Source: Clostridia bacterium (GTDB taxonomy: Bacteria > Bacillota > Clostridia > Christensenellales > Aristaeellaceae). From it: a DNA stretch of 64,000 nucleotides. The DNA lies in NCBI GenBank assembly GCA_017509255.1, contig JAFWQA010000061.1, positions 62,001 to 126,000 on the forward strand, read 5' to 3'. The notes beneath the pieces were generated by a model. It was not told the origin of the DNA and made no database searches. It worked only from the letters and a program-made list of their open reading frames with translations. Both the position numbers and the translations under genes were made by a program. Positions 25,685 to 33,580 of this stretch are shown here, piece after piece (within the stretch, counting starts at the first letter, position 1; each line of letters starts with the position of its first letter).

Positions 25685-26836
25685 TTATTTCAGTCTCTGG
25701 ATCAGCCTCTTCAGCTCCAGATCGCGCCACTCGATGACCTCGATCTCCAGCTCGGCTGCGCGCCGGCGCATAACGGTCCGGCTCCGTGTCGCGCCGGAGG
25801 ATGTAACGATGACCGCCCTCGAGCCCTTTCCCCCGAAGCGGTCCCGCAGGATGGCCAGCTCGTTGAGCGCCTCCGTTTTGATCTCCCCGGTCTTGCAGCT
25901 GATGAAAACGGGCTGTATTCCGCGCACGGCCATCACGTCGATCTCGTTCGTCACCGCGTCGGTTTTGTTCGTTCCGCCGTGCCAGTTGACCACTGCGCTC
26001 AGGATCACGTCGTCGAATACGCCGGCCTCCAGGCATGCCCGGTATACGCGCAGCTCCAGCACGGAGCCGACATCCCTCAGCCAGAAGCGCACCGTTTCAT
26101 CCGGAAAGCGGAAGGAGATCTCCTCCCCGGTCAGATCGGGTTCTTCGATCAGCTGTTCCTCTGCCAGAGCGCGGAGCAGCTCCTCGTTCACGGTCACGTT
26201 GCCGTGGTCCGCCTTCACCGTCCGCGGGCCCCGCGCGTCCAGCTCACCCGGCTCCGCGGAGGAGACCCGCTGGAACCAGGCGATCTGCCGGTTCCAGATC
26301 CGGCGGTGTTCCGCGTAGATCCGGAAAAGCCGGTCCATCTGCGGTATTTTGTCCTTCAGCACGTTGTTGTTCTCCCTGCCCGGCAGCAGTTTTCCGCCGG
26401 CCATCAGGAAGCAGGCCTCCGCGTTCAGCCGGACCGTGCAGGGCAGGCTCCTGGCGAAGGGCGCGTTCCGGATCTCATAGAAGGTATTCCTCTTCCGGGA
26501 ATAGGTAAAGACAGGGATGCTGTCCGACACGGCCCCTGCCGCGAACAGCGCCGCGTCAGTCCCGCCGGAAATATCGACGGCGCAGTCCTCCCGGGAGGCG
26601 ATCACCTTCTTCAGCGTGCTTTCCACCTTCACCGCGTCCAGCAGGCTCACCGGCACAAAGCTCAGCTTCACCCCGCACCCGCGCAGCTGAAAATACTTTT
26701 CCAGCGCTTCCCGCAGCTCCCTGTCCTCATACACCTCGGGCGGGCAGATATAAACCGTTTCCTCCGGCCGGAAGGTCTCCGTCCCCAGCACGTTTTCGAT
26801 CGGGCGTTCATCGTATAGCTCTATCAGTGTTTTCAT
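25685..26836 (-). CDS. Card1/Can2-like CARF-nuclease protein (DUF1887), orphan
   Basis: 383 residues. The N-terminal 140 residues are CARF-like with the ligand-loop signature 'VDISGGTDAALFAAG' (87-101), equivalent to the 'GGTK' loop of Card1. A winged-helix-like middle part is followed by a PD-(D/E)XK-type nuclease: 'FWLRDVGSVLELRVY' (Glu261), 'TNEIDVMAVRG' (Asp300) and 'PVFISCKTG' (Lys315), with Ser in place of the usual Glu before the Lys, a change I recall in DUF1887 members. Card1/Can2 proteins are activated by cyclic tetra-adenylate from type III CRISPR. No cas gene or array is in the window. Confidence 0.85.
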   Translation of the reverse strand: MKTLIELYDERPIENVLGTETFRPEETVYICPPEVYEDRELREALEKYFQLRGCGVKLSFVPVSLLDAVKVESTLKKVIASREDCAVDISGGTDAALFAAGAVSDSIPVFTYSRKRNTFYEIRNAPFARSLPCTVRLNAEACFLMAGGKLLPGRENNNVLKDKIPQMDRLFRIYAEHRRIWNRQIAWFQRVSSAEPGELDARGPRTVKADHGNVTVNEELLRALAEEQLIEEPDLTGEEISFRFPDETVRFWLRDVGSVLELRVYRACLEAGVFDDVILSAVVNWHGGTNKTDAVTNEIDVMAVRGIQPVFISCKTGEIKTEALNELAILRDRFGGKGSRAVIVTSSGATRSRTVMRRRAAELEIEVIEWRDLELKRLIQRLK

Positions 26837-26887
26837 CTTTTTTTCTGCCGGTCCGTGGCTTTCGTCCCGGCTCTTCCCTTCCCCTGC

Positions 26888-26916
26888 AGTCTATCGGATT
26901 GCCCCGATAAAGTCAA
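26888..26916 (-). promoter_or_regulatory. Promoter of the CARF nuclease gene, with inverted repeat
   Basis: Minus strand TTGACT (26911-26916), 17-base spacer, TAGACT (26888-26893). The spacer contains TATCGG-N6-CCGATA (26892-26909), a perfect inverted repeat that could be an operator. Confidence 0.55.
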
Positions 26917-27048
26917 TCGTTTCCGTCCCGTCGGCTGCAAAGTATTCTTTTTTCGCCGGCAGGATTTTGCCCCGGCGGGGCGAATTCTTGATAGCCGCTT
27001 TTCACGCTTCGCCGTTCCGGGCGGTATATCTCCGCGGGAGGTTTTTGA

Positions 27049-28194
27049 ATGAACCGTTTCTTCGCCTTTGCCAAAAGAGAGGCCATGCTTTTTGTTTCCC
27101 TGCTGGCCGCGGTGATTGCCCTGTTTATCACCCCGCCGTCCCTGCGGCTTCTGCAGGACATCGACTGGAAAACCATCGCCACGCTTTTCATGATGCTCAC
27201 CGTGCTGGAGGGCTTCAAATCCGAAAACATTTTCCTGCCGGTCATCCGGCTCACGCGGAACATCCGAAGCCAGGCAGGCCTTTCCCTGTTCCTGGTTTTC
27301 GGCGTCTTCTTTTCCTCCATGTTCGTCACTAACGACGTTTCCCTGATCATCTTTGTGCCGCTGACCATTCTCCTGTTCCGGGCCGGCGGAAAGGAAAAAT
27401 ATATCCTTCCGGTCATCTCCATGGAAAACATCGCGGCCATCCGCGGCTCCATGCTCATGCCCTTCGGCAGCCCGCAGAACCTGTTTCTGTTCAGCCAGTC
27501 CGGCGTCAGCGCCGGCCGTTTCATTCTTCACATGGCTCCCCTGTGCGTCCTTTCCGCCGGCCTGCTGGTGGGCTATGTTTTCCTGCTCTACCGCAAAGAG
27601 AAGGATCGCTCCGTCACCATCGGCAGCGAGGCGGGCGGGACGCCCTGGCAGCCGGAGCGCAGGCGTCACCGCGTCACCTATCTGGCCCTTTTCGCCCTGG
27701 TCCTGTTGACCATCGTCACCCGGACGCCGCTCTGGCCGTATGTGACCGCCGTCGTTGCCGTCACCGTCCTCATCACCGATCCATCGGTGCTCCGCCGCAC
27801 GGATTATGTGCTTCTGCTCACCTTCCTGTGCTTCTTCGTTTTTTCCTCCTCCGTCGCGGCAAATCCGGACATCGGCGGCTTCCTGAAGCGTTCCGTTTCC
27901 GGCAGGGAGTACTGGTGGAGCATTCTGCTCAGCCAGGTCATCTCCAATGTGCCGGCGGCCATCGTTCTTTATCCCTTCTCCGGGAATCTCGCCGGCCTGC
28001 TTTACGGGCTGGACACGGCCGGTCTCTGTTCCCTGATCGGCTCGCTGGCCTCGGTCATCAACTACCGCATCTATGTGCGGGAGTATCCCGGGCAGGGCAT
28101 GGCCTTTATCAAAGTCTTCACCGCGGTCAGCCTGATCTTCTTCGCCGCCGTGGTGCTGCCGGGCTTTTTCCTCAGCGCCTGGCCCTTCTGCTGA
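27049..28194 (+). CDS. Anion permease, SLC13/ArsB superfamily
   Basis: 381 residues with about ten hydrophobic helices and no signal peptide. The two inverted half-repeats of the ion-transporter fold each carry an 'N-P/N-D' hairpin region: 'FVTNDVSLIIFVPLT' (about 92-106) and 'VISNVPAAIVLYP' (about 297-309), typical of citrate/dicarboxylate/arsenite-type permeases. 'MPFGSPQN' (about 141-148) is the first ion-binding loop. GGGAGG precedes the ATG. The substrate is unknown; it stands alone between divergent and convergent units. Confidence 0.82.
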   Translation: MNRFFAFAKREAMLFVSLLAAVIALFITPPSLRLLQDIDWKTIATLFMMLTVLEGFKSENIFLPVIRLTRNIRSQAGLSLFLVFGVFFSSMFVTNDVSLIIFVPLTILLFRAGGKEKYILPVISMENIAAIRGSMLMPFGSPQNLFLFSQSGVSAGRFILHMAPLCVLSAGLLVGYVFLLYRKEKDRSVTIGSEAGGTPWQPERRRHRVTYLALFALVLLTIVTRTPLWPYVTAVVAVTVLITDPSVLRRTDYVLLLTFLCFFVFSSSVAANPDIGGFLKRSVSGREYWWSILLSQVISNVPAAIVLYPFSGNLAGLLYGLDTAGLCSLIGSLASVINYRIYVREYPGQGMAFIKVFTAVSLIFFAAVVLPGFFLSAWPFC

Positions 28195-28217
28195 AAACCG
28201 CATATCGATGCAAAAGG

Positions 28218-28243
28218 CGGGCCGGAAACGGCCCGTCTTGATT
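28218..28243 (+). terminator. Intrinsic terminator
   Basis: CGGGCCG-GAAA-CGGCCCG then TCTTGATT; a short T-poor tail, so probably partial. Confidence 0.6.
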
Positions 28244-28266
28244 CTGTCCGGGAAACATTGTAGGAT
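28238..28266 (+). promoter_or_regulatory. Promoter of the SUV3-like helicase gene
   Basis: TTGATT (28238-28243), 17-base spacer, TAGGAT (28261-28266), overlapping the tail of the terminator. Confidence 0.55.
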
Positions 28267-28305
28267 AGGGTAAGAAATTCTTTTCGGAGGGGAGGTGGCA
28301 GTGCC

Positions 28306-30687
28306 GTGCAGGATCAGCCCGTGCAGGACGCAAAGGCCCGTGAGGCTTACGTCCGGGCGCTTCTGGAGGAGCTGGATAAAGACGTCCGCGCCAGGGCGCT
28401 GTCCCGCGCGCAGGTCATCACCCGCTCCATGAAGCCGGCGGAAAAGGAGGAATACCTTCACAGCCGCGCCTTCGAAAGCACCGTGTCCCAGACCCGGAAA
28501 AAGGACCGCGTTTACCAGGCTGTCGCCTCCGGGGAGTTGTCCGACGGCTATGAGGCGGAATACAAAAGCCTGCGCCCGCTGATCGAGCAGGAGCTGAAAA
28601 GCCACCATCCCGTTCATCTGGGCTTTCTGCGCTCCGTGCGCCGTTCCCGCAGGCCGCTCAGGGCGGTCCGTCAGGCCGTCCGCTGTCTGGCGGAAGAGCA
28701 GCCCGCCGCCTGGCTGAGAAAGAACACCAACCGCCTCGCGGAAGCTTTGGATCCTTTTCTTGCGGAATACCTGCGTTCCGGGGATCTGTCCTCCTTCCGG
28801 GACGAAAACGAAAAAAACATCTCCGTGTCGGAGTCGGTCATCCGCGGCTTCCGCCAGGGCATCCCGCTGAAGCTGGCGGATCTCGCCGTTCCTCAGCACA
28901 GCCTCCGTCAGTTCCTTCAGGAGGAGGTGTACGTGGCCTTCCCCGTTCTCCGCGCCTGCGCGGAGCTCCGGCTGGAAAGCGGCGCCGTCGTTTCCTCCGA
29001 GGTCAGGGAATACGCCCACCGCGCCCGCGGCGGCGTCCTGCGTGCGCTCTCCGCGCACTTCCCGCAGAAAAGGCTTCGCCGCCTGCTGTCAAAAAATCCC
29101 TCCCTCCAGGATCTTCAGCGCCGGAAGGACCAGCAGCGCTCCTCCCAGAAAAACCTTCAGGCCGCCCTTCTCAAAGCCATGCCGGAGGAGATCCGGGACC
29201 TGTATCCGCTGGCCCGCCGGATGCGCCGGCGCTTCATCCTGCATCTGGGTCCGACCAATTCGGGCAAAACCTGGGAAAGCATCCAGCGCTTGCATGCCGC
29301 GCGCTGCGGCATTTACCTCGGTCCGCTGCGTCTGCTCGCCTTTGAGCAGTTTGAAACGCTGAATATGGAGGATGTGCCCTGCTCCCTGGTGACCGGTGAG
29401 GAACAGATCCCGGTCGAGGGCAGCCGTGTCCAGTCCTCCACGGTGGAAATGGCGGACCTTCAGAAGGAATATGATGTCGCCGTCATCGATGAATGCCAGA
29501 TGATCTCGGACCGGGACCGCGGAGGCGCCTGGTCAGCGGCGATCCTCGGCCTCTGCGCGCGGGAGATCCATCTCTGCGCCTCTCCGGATGCCGAGCGCCT
29601 GCTCATCGCCATCATCGAGGACTGTGGCGATGAGTTTACCGTTGTCCGGCATGAGCGCATGGCTCCCCTGGCCGTGGAGGAGGGCGGCTTTCACTTCCCC
29701 TCCGGGGTGCGTAAGGGGGATGCCCTGATCGTTTTCTCCCGTATGCGCGTTCACGCGCTGGCTGCGGAGCTGAAGCAGCGCGGCTTCTCCGTTTCGCTGA
29801 TCTACGGCGCCCTGCCGCCGGACGTGCGCCGCAATCAGGCGGAGCGCTTCCGCCGCGGGGAGACGGAGGTGGTGGTCTCCACGGACGCCATCGCCATGGG
29901 CATGAATCTGCCCATTGCCCGCATCGTCTTTATGGAGTCGGAAAAGTATGACGGGGACGTTACCCGTCCCCTCACGGATTCGGAGATCCGGCAGATCGCC
30001 GGCCGCGCCGGTCGTTACGGGCAGTATGACATCGGCTATGTCAATGCCTTTGGCTTCAAGCCCGTCGTTGCCCAGGCCCTTTCCCGCCCGATGCTCCCGC
30101 TCTCCCAGGCCGTGATCCGTTTCCCGGAATCCCTGCTGGGGCTGCCGCTCCGGCTGACGGAGATCATTGACCGCTGGATCTCCATGAAGGACAAATCCGT
30201 ATTCACCAAGGGCTCCACCGCGCGCATGGCCGCTCTGGCCGCGCATATGGAGACCCGGAATACGGATAAGCGCCTCCTGTATGATTTTATCTGCATTCCC
30301 TTCGATGAAACGGACCCGTTCCTCCTGGATGAGTGGAAAACCATGTACCGGGCGGAAGCCACCCGGGAGCATTATGACGTCATGGCGGTCCTTCCTCCCT
30401 TCCTGGATCCGGAGCAGTGCACGGTGGCCATGCTGGACGGTCTGGAGGAAAACTACCGTCTTTGCGATCTGTACTATAACTATGCCCGGCGTTTTCTGGA
30501 GGATCCGGATCAGATCCTTGCCGCCATTCAGCAGCGCAAGGACCTGATCTCCTCCGGCATCATCCACGTCCTCTCCACCCAGAAGCTGCCCGGACGGAAA
30601 TGCCGCCAGTGCGGCCGCTCCCTTCCCTGGGACTGGCCCTATGCCATCTGCGACCGCTGCTGGCGTTATTCCTTCCCGGGCAGGTAA
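28306..30687 (+). CDS. SUV3-like DExH RNA helicase
   Basis: 793 residues, GTG start at 28306 after GGAGGGGAGG. Residues 1-300 are an Arg/Lys-rich helical region without a recognised domain. The helicase core has Walker A 'GPTNSGKT' (315-322), the DExH box as 'DECQ' (395-398), 'STDAIAMGMNLP' and 'QIAGRAGRYG' (motif VI), matching SUV3, the RNA helicase of the mitochondrial degradosome. The C-terminus ends in a zinc ribbon with two CxxC pairs ('CRQCGR', 'CDRCW'). Likely role: RNA unwinding in turnover. The family is uncommon in Bacillota compared with DEAD-box helicases. Confidence 0.88.
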   Translation: MQDQPVQDAKAREAYVRALLEELDKDVRARALSRAQVITRSMKPAEKEEYLHSRAFESTVSQTRKKDRVYQAVASGELSDGYEAEYKSLRPLIEQELKSHHPVHLGFLRSVRRSRRPLRAVRQAVRCLAEEQPAAWLRKNTNRLAEALDPFLAEYLRSGDLSSFRDENEKNISVSESVIRGFRQGIPLKLADLAVPQHSLRQFLQEEVYVAFPVLRACAELRLESGAVVSSEVREYAHRARGGVLRALSAHFPQKRLRRLLSKNPSLQDLQRRKDQQRSSQKNLQAALLKAMPEEIRDLYPLARRMRRRFILHLGPTNSGKTWESIQRLHAARCGIYLGPLRLLAFEQFETLNMEDVPCSLVTGEEQIPVEGSRVQSSTVEMADLQKEYDVAVIDECQMISDRDRGGAWSAAILGLCAREIHLCASPDAERLLIAIIEDCGDEFTVVRHERMAPLAVEEGGFHFPSGVRKGDALIVFSRMRVHALAAELKQRGFSVSLIYGALPPDVRRNQAERFRRGETEVVVSTDAIAMGMNLPIARIVFMESEKYDGDVTRPLTDSEIRQIAGRAGRYGQYDIGYVNAFGFKPVVAQALSRPMLPLSQAVIRFPESLLGLPLRLTEIIDRWISMKDKSVFTKGSTARMAALAAHMETRNTDKRLLYDFICIPFDETDPFLLDEWKTMYRAEATREHYDVMAVLPPFLDPEQCTVAMLDGLEENYRLCDLYYNYARRFLEDPDQILAAIQQRKDLISSGIIHVLSTQKLPGRKCRQCGRSLPWDWPYAICDRCWRYSFPGR

Positions 30688-30694
30688 AGCATTC

Positions 30695-30901
30695 TCAGAA
30701 GTAGAACACGTCCTCAAATTTCTGATCCAGCGCCACACACAGGACCAGCGCCAGCTTTGCCGTCGGGCAGAACTGGCCTGTTTCGATGGAGCTGATCGTA
30801 TTCCGGGACACGCCTACCATCTGGGCCAGCTCCGCCTGCGAGATTTTTTTCGCGGTGCGGATCTCCTTCAGCCTGTTTTTCAGAACGAGCTTCTCATCCA
30901 T
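30695..30901 (-). CDS. XRE-family repressor
   Basis: 68 residues from the ATG at 30901 behind GAGGTG; a GTG at 30910 is an alternative. Nearly all of it is a Cro/CI-type helix-turn-helix ('ISQAELAQMVGVSRNTISSIETG', split over residues 20-42). It follows the small membrane protein gene by ten bases and ends near the helicase stop. Three matching inverted repeats in the shared promoter make autorepression likely. This XRE + DUF6442-type pair is frequent in Clostridia. Confidence 0.85.
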   Translation of the reverse strand: MDEKLVLKNRLKEIRTAKKISQAELAQMVGVSRNTISSIETGQFCPTAKLALVLCVALDQKFEDVFYF

Positions 30902-30911
30902 CCCGCTCACC

Positions 30912-31235
30912 TCATCCCTTCACAAGCAGCAGGATCCACAGCGTCAGGAAGGTCAGGGCCCCCAGCCCGAAGATCGCCGCCAGGATCAGCGCGTGGCGTT
31001 TTTTCTGCCGGGCCCATTTGTATCCGAAGGTTACGGCCGCCGCGGCGCACATGACGAAGAATACTTCGTACAGCGCCCTGGACAGCACGATCGCGTCGAT
31101 CACCGCCACCAGGGCCAGCAGCAGATACAGTGCCATCCATGCGTGCCCTATGCCGGTCTTCGCTACTTCCTCCGTCACATAGTCCACGCCTCGGTTCTCT
31201 TTCTGACTCTTTGCCAGGATTTCTTCTTTATTCAT
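30912..31235 (-). CDS. DUF6442-like two- or three-helix membrane protein
   Basis: 107 residues from the ATG at 31235 (AGGTTGA upstream; the longer frame to 31316 would cover the promoter). An N-terminal 'MNKEEILAKSQKENRG' head, as in DUF6442 proteins, then hydrophobic helices at about 32-50, 53-66 and 81-105. Co-transcribed with the XRE repressor, which may sense through or control it. Function unknown. Confidence 0.78.
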   Translation of the reverse strand: MNKEEILAKSQKENRGVDYVTEEVAKTGIGHAWMALYLLLALVAVIDAIVLSRALYEVFFVMCAAAAVTFGYKWARQKKRHALILAAIFGLGALTFLTLWILLLVKG

Positions 31236-31252
31236 CTCATTCAACCTCTTTC

Positions 31253-31329
31253 TGCCAAGTTTGCTTGGCAGGACGATCATAGCATTGCCAAGTAAACTTG
31301 TCAAGCGTTTTTGCAAAGTTTTCTTTGCA
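31253..31329. promoter_or_regulatory. Three operators of the XRE repressor
   Basis: Three inverted repeats of one pattern, TGCMAAG-N4-CTTKGCA: TGCCAAGTTTGCTTGGCA (31253-31270, perfect), TGCCAAGTAAACTTGTCA (31286-31303, one mismatch) and TGCAAAGTTTTCTTTGCA (31312-31329, perfect). They flank and overlap the promoter: the middle copy covers the -35 box and the first lies downstream of the start point. Confidence 0.8.
31276..31304 (-). promoter_or_regulatory. Promoter of the membrane protein / XRE operon
   Basis: Minus strand consensus TTGACA (31299-31304), 17-base spacer, TATGAT (31276-31281). Confidence 0.85.
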
Positions 31330-31355
31330 TTTTTTATTCATTCCGTTTGCCGGAT

Positions 31356-31382
31356 CAATAAAAGCCGCGCTTTCACGCGGCT
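31356..31382 (-). terminator. Intrinsic terminator of the ABC exporter operon
   Basis: Minus strand AGCCGCG-N6-CGCGGCT followed by TTTATT. Confidence 0.8.
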
Positions 31383-31397
31383 GCGGCCCTGGCTTTT

Positions 31398-32195
31398 TCA
31401 GGCAGCCAGGTCCTTTTTTCTGTAGTGGAGGATCGCCAGCAGGACCGTCGCCGCGGTCACTGCTGCCGCAAAAACGGCTGCCTTCACCGGGATACCGTTC
31501 CCGGCAAAAATATCCGCTGCCTCCGCATAGGAAAAGGGGCCGATAAAGAGGATCTTCTCCAGCTCCTCCGTGATCCTGCCGATCTTATCAAAACCGTAAA
31601 AGAGCAGCGCGATCCCGAGGCCGAGCCCCGTCCGGTTGGTGTGCCCGAAGGCGGATACGGCCAGGCATATGGCAGAGATCTCAATGTTCATCAGCAGCTC
31701 CGCCAGCAGCCAGCTGATGAATTCCTTCGCCGGCACGCTCTCTCCCACAAGCAGGAAGCCGGCCTGGTAGATCGCTCCGCACACCACGGTCAGTATGACC
31801 AGCCTTGTCAGCAGGGACAGCATTTTTGCCGCAACGATCTTCCCTCTGGACACCGGCAGGGAAAACAGGAATTCTCCCGTGTGCCGATCTTCCTCATTGC
31901 TCAGCAGCACCGTCGCGGTCATCGCGGCATACAGCGCGCTGCCCAGGCCGTGAATGGTGCCCGCCTCCACCGCAAAGTAGCCGGCCATGGTCTCCAGTCC
32001 CAGCGTGGTGATCCCGAAGGCTTTGGAAAAGGCCCCCATATTGGCAAACATTGCAGTCATATCCCGGGTCATACCGCTCATGTCGGAATACAGTACGGTG
32101 CAGAAAAATCCGAGCAGTCCGATGGAAAGCGTCCAGATCAGCAGGTTCTTTCCGCCTTCCTTCATTTCGCGTCTGAATACGGTTTTCATCTTCAT
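31398..32195 (-). CDS. ABC-2 type transporter permease
   Basis: 265 residues with six hydrophobic helices, the first at about 16-37. Contains 'EEDRHTGEFLFSLPVSRGKI' (about 101-120), the conserved cytoplasmic loop of ABC-2 exporters. Its ATG overlaps the ATPase stop by one base (TGATG). With the ATPase it forms an exporter; the partner LytTR/DUF3021 genes upstream suggest regulation by an envelope or peptide signal. Substrate unknown. Confidence 0.88.
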   Translation of the reverse strand: MKMKTVFRREMKEGGKNLLIWTLSIGLLGFFCTVLYSDMSGMTRDMTAMFANMGAFSKAFGITTLGLETMAGYFAVEAGTIHGLGSALYAAMTATVLLSNEEDRHTGEFLFSLPVSRGKIVAAKMLSLLTRLVILTVVCGAIYQAGFLLVGESVPAKEFISWLLAELLMNIEISAICLAVSAFGHTNRTGLGLGIALLFYGFDKIGRITEELEKILFIGPFSYAEAADIFAGNGIPVKAAVFAAAVTAATVLLAILHYRKKDLAA

Positions 32196-33022
32196 CAGCT
32201 CTCCCTGTAATATTCCATAAAGATCTCATCCAGCGTGGGTTCTTCGATCACGATATCCCTGACGTCCTTTCCGGCCAGCTCCCGGATCAGCCCGTTCGTG
32301 CTCCCGCTGTAAAGATAATCCTTCTTTTCTCCGTCCACCGTTCCGCGTACCCGCTTCGCGTTCGTGTGTGTCAGCTTTTCGGTTTCCCCGCCGGCGATCA
32401 GCCGTCCTTCCTTCATGATCCCCAGATGCCGGCAGTGGTTTTTCGCCTCGGACAGCACATGCGTAGACAGCAGGCAGGTCGCCCCCTCGGCTGCGTACTC
32501 TTCGATCAGTTCAAAGAAAACCGCCTGCATCAGCGGGTCCAGCCCGCTGGTCGGCTCATCGAACACAAAAAGCGCCGGCCTGTGCTGCATGGCGCACACG
32601 ATGCTCACCTTTTTCCGGTTTCCGAGAGACAGCTCCCGGATCTTCTTCCCCGGTTCCATCCGCAGCCGTTCGCACAGCTTTTCCGCTTCCTTCGAGCAAT
32701 CCATTCCGCGCATATCGGCGGCGAACCGGATCACCTCCCGCACGGTCATGCTGTCGTAGAAGACCGCCTCAGAAGGCATATAGCCGATATCCTTCAGGAT
32801 CTCTTCCCTTTCCTTCCGGCTGTCCTTCCCGAAAATGCGGATGCTCCCGCTGTCCGGCCGGATCATCCCGAGCATGGAGCGGATCGTGGTGGATTTCCCG
32901 GCTCCGTTCGGGCCCAGGAAGCCGAATATGTCTCCCCTTTCCACCGTGAAGGAAACGTCCGCCACTCCCCGGTTCTTTCCGTAGGTCTTTGTCAGATTCG
33001 CGATCTCCAGTATCTTTTCCAT
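32195..33022 (-). CDS. ABC transporter ATP-binding protein
   Basis: 275 residues. Walker A 'GPNGAGKST' (about 38-46), signature 'LSLGNRKKVS' (about 135-144, the LSLGN variant), Walker B 'LFVFDEPTSGLDP' (about 155-167), H-loop 'LLSTHVLSEA'. Drug/bacteriocin-exporter (ABC-2) subfamily. GAAAGGAGT lies before the ATG. First gene of the two-gene exporter, with its own promoter and LytTR-type repeats upstream. Confidence 0.92.
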   Translation of the reverse strand: MEKILEIANLTKTYGKNRGVADVSFTVERGDIFGFLGPNGAGKSTTIRSMLGMIRPDSGSIRIFGKDSRKEREEILKDIGYMPSEAVFYDSMTVREVIRFAADMRGMDCSKEAEKLCERLRMEPGKKIRELSLGNRKKVSIVCAMQHRPALFVFDEPTSGLDPLMQAVFFELIEEYAAEGATCLLSTHVLSEAKNHCRHLGIMKEGRLIAGGETEKLTHTNAKRVRGTVDGEKKDYLYSGSTNGLIRELAGKDVRDIVIEEPTLDEIFMEYYRES

Positions 33023-33047
33023 CGTCCGTGACTCCTTTCACGGGACC

Positions 33048-33076
33048 TTTATATCAGAACAGAAAAGCGGGAGCAA
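33048..33076 (-). promoter_or_regulatory. Promoter of the ABC exporter
   Basis: Minus strand TTGCTC (33071-33076), 17-base spacer, TATAAA (33048-33053) with an upstream TG (extended -10). Confidence 0.6.
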
Positions 33077-33089
33077 TATCTGCTCCCGC
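33061..33089 (-). terminator. Stem-loop after the DUF3021 gene
   Basis: Perfect 9-base stem GCGGGAGCA / TGCTCCCGC followed on the minus strand by TTTTCTG. It could terminate the LytTR operon or act as an operator, since it overlaps the -35 box of the exporter. Confidence 0.6.
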
Positions 33090-33121
33090 AAGTGGCACTC
33101 ATTTGCCGTCAAGTTGCACTT
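33089..33121. promoter_or_regulatory. LytTR-type direct repeats
   Basis: CAAGTGGCACT (33089-33099) and CAAGTTGCACT (33110-33120) repeat with a 21-base period, two helical turns, as in LytTR-domain sites, and lie just upstream of the exporter -35. The second copy overlaps the DUF3021 stop codon. Confidence 0.65.
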
Positions 33122-33579
33122 TCCCCGCCGCGCGCCTGAAATATTTTCAGGTCCTCATTTAGTTTTTTGTCGTCCAGGATCCGTCTGTACCGGTAAACCA
33201 GGAACGCGCTGAAAAACATGACGGCTGTCCACGCCGCGAAACCCGCCGTGGCCGCTATGCTCCTGTCCAACCAGTTGAAAAGCCACGATCCCGCCGTATA
33301 GATCAGCATGCAGATCACAAGCCCCGCCGTTTCCTTCTTTCCCAGCTTTTCCGCCTCGTCAAAATTCCACAGCACGTACACCTGCAGGTATCCGGCCGCG
33401 TAGCACAGCAGGATCATTTCCGCCATATGCAGCAGCTCCGCGGTGTTTCGCCCGGTGCACAGCCGATAGACGCCGTAATAGAAAAGCACGCAGAAGAAAT
33501 AGAGGCATGCCTTGAATTCAATGCTGATCTCCCGGGAAAGGTATCTTTCCCACAGGCTGAGCCTTCCGCTGTTTTTCAT
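33109..33579 (-). CDS. DUF3021 family membrane protein
   Basis: 156 residues from the ATG at 33579, two bases after the LytTR stop. Four hydrophobic helices (about 23-42, 52-72, 86-104, 108-128) and a charged C-terminal tail, the layout of DUF3021 proteins that accompany LytTR regulators and modulate them at the membrane. Probably an inhibitor or sensor partner of the regulator encoded directly upstream. Confidence 0.85.
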   Translation of the reverse strand: MKNSGRLSLWERYLSREISIEFKACLYFFCVLFYYGVYRLCTGRNTAELLHMAEMILLCYAAGYLQVYVLWNFDEAEKLGKKETAGLVICMLIYTAGSWLFNWLDRSIAATAGFAAWTAVMFFSAFLVYRYRRILDDKKLNEDLKIFQARGGESAT

Positions 33580-33580
33580 G

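Noticed and set aside
20008..26836. A RADAR or type III CRISPR defence locus
   Set aside because: The deaminase-like and CARF genes are about 3 kb apart, separated by lysR and metY; there is no RdrA-like ATPase, no cas gene and no repeat array.
26833..29058. 741-codon minus-strand open frame over the permease and helicase
   Set aside because: Shadow of two well-identified plus-strand genes; composition Asp/Gly/Gln/His-rich without domains.
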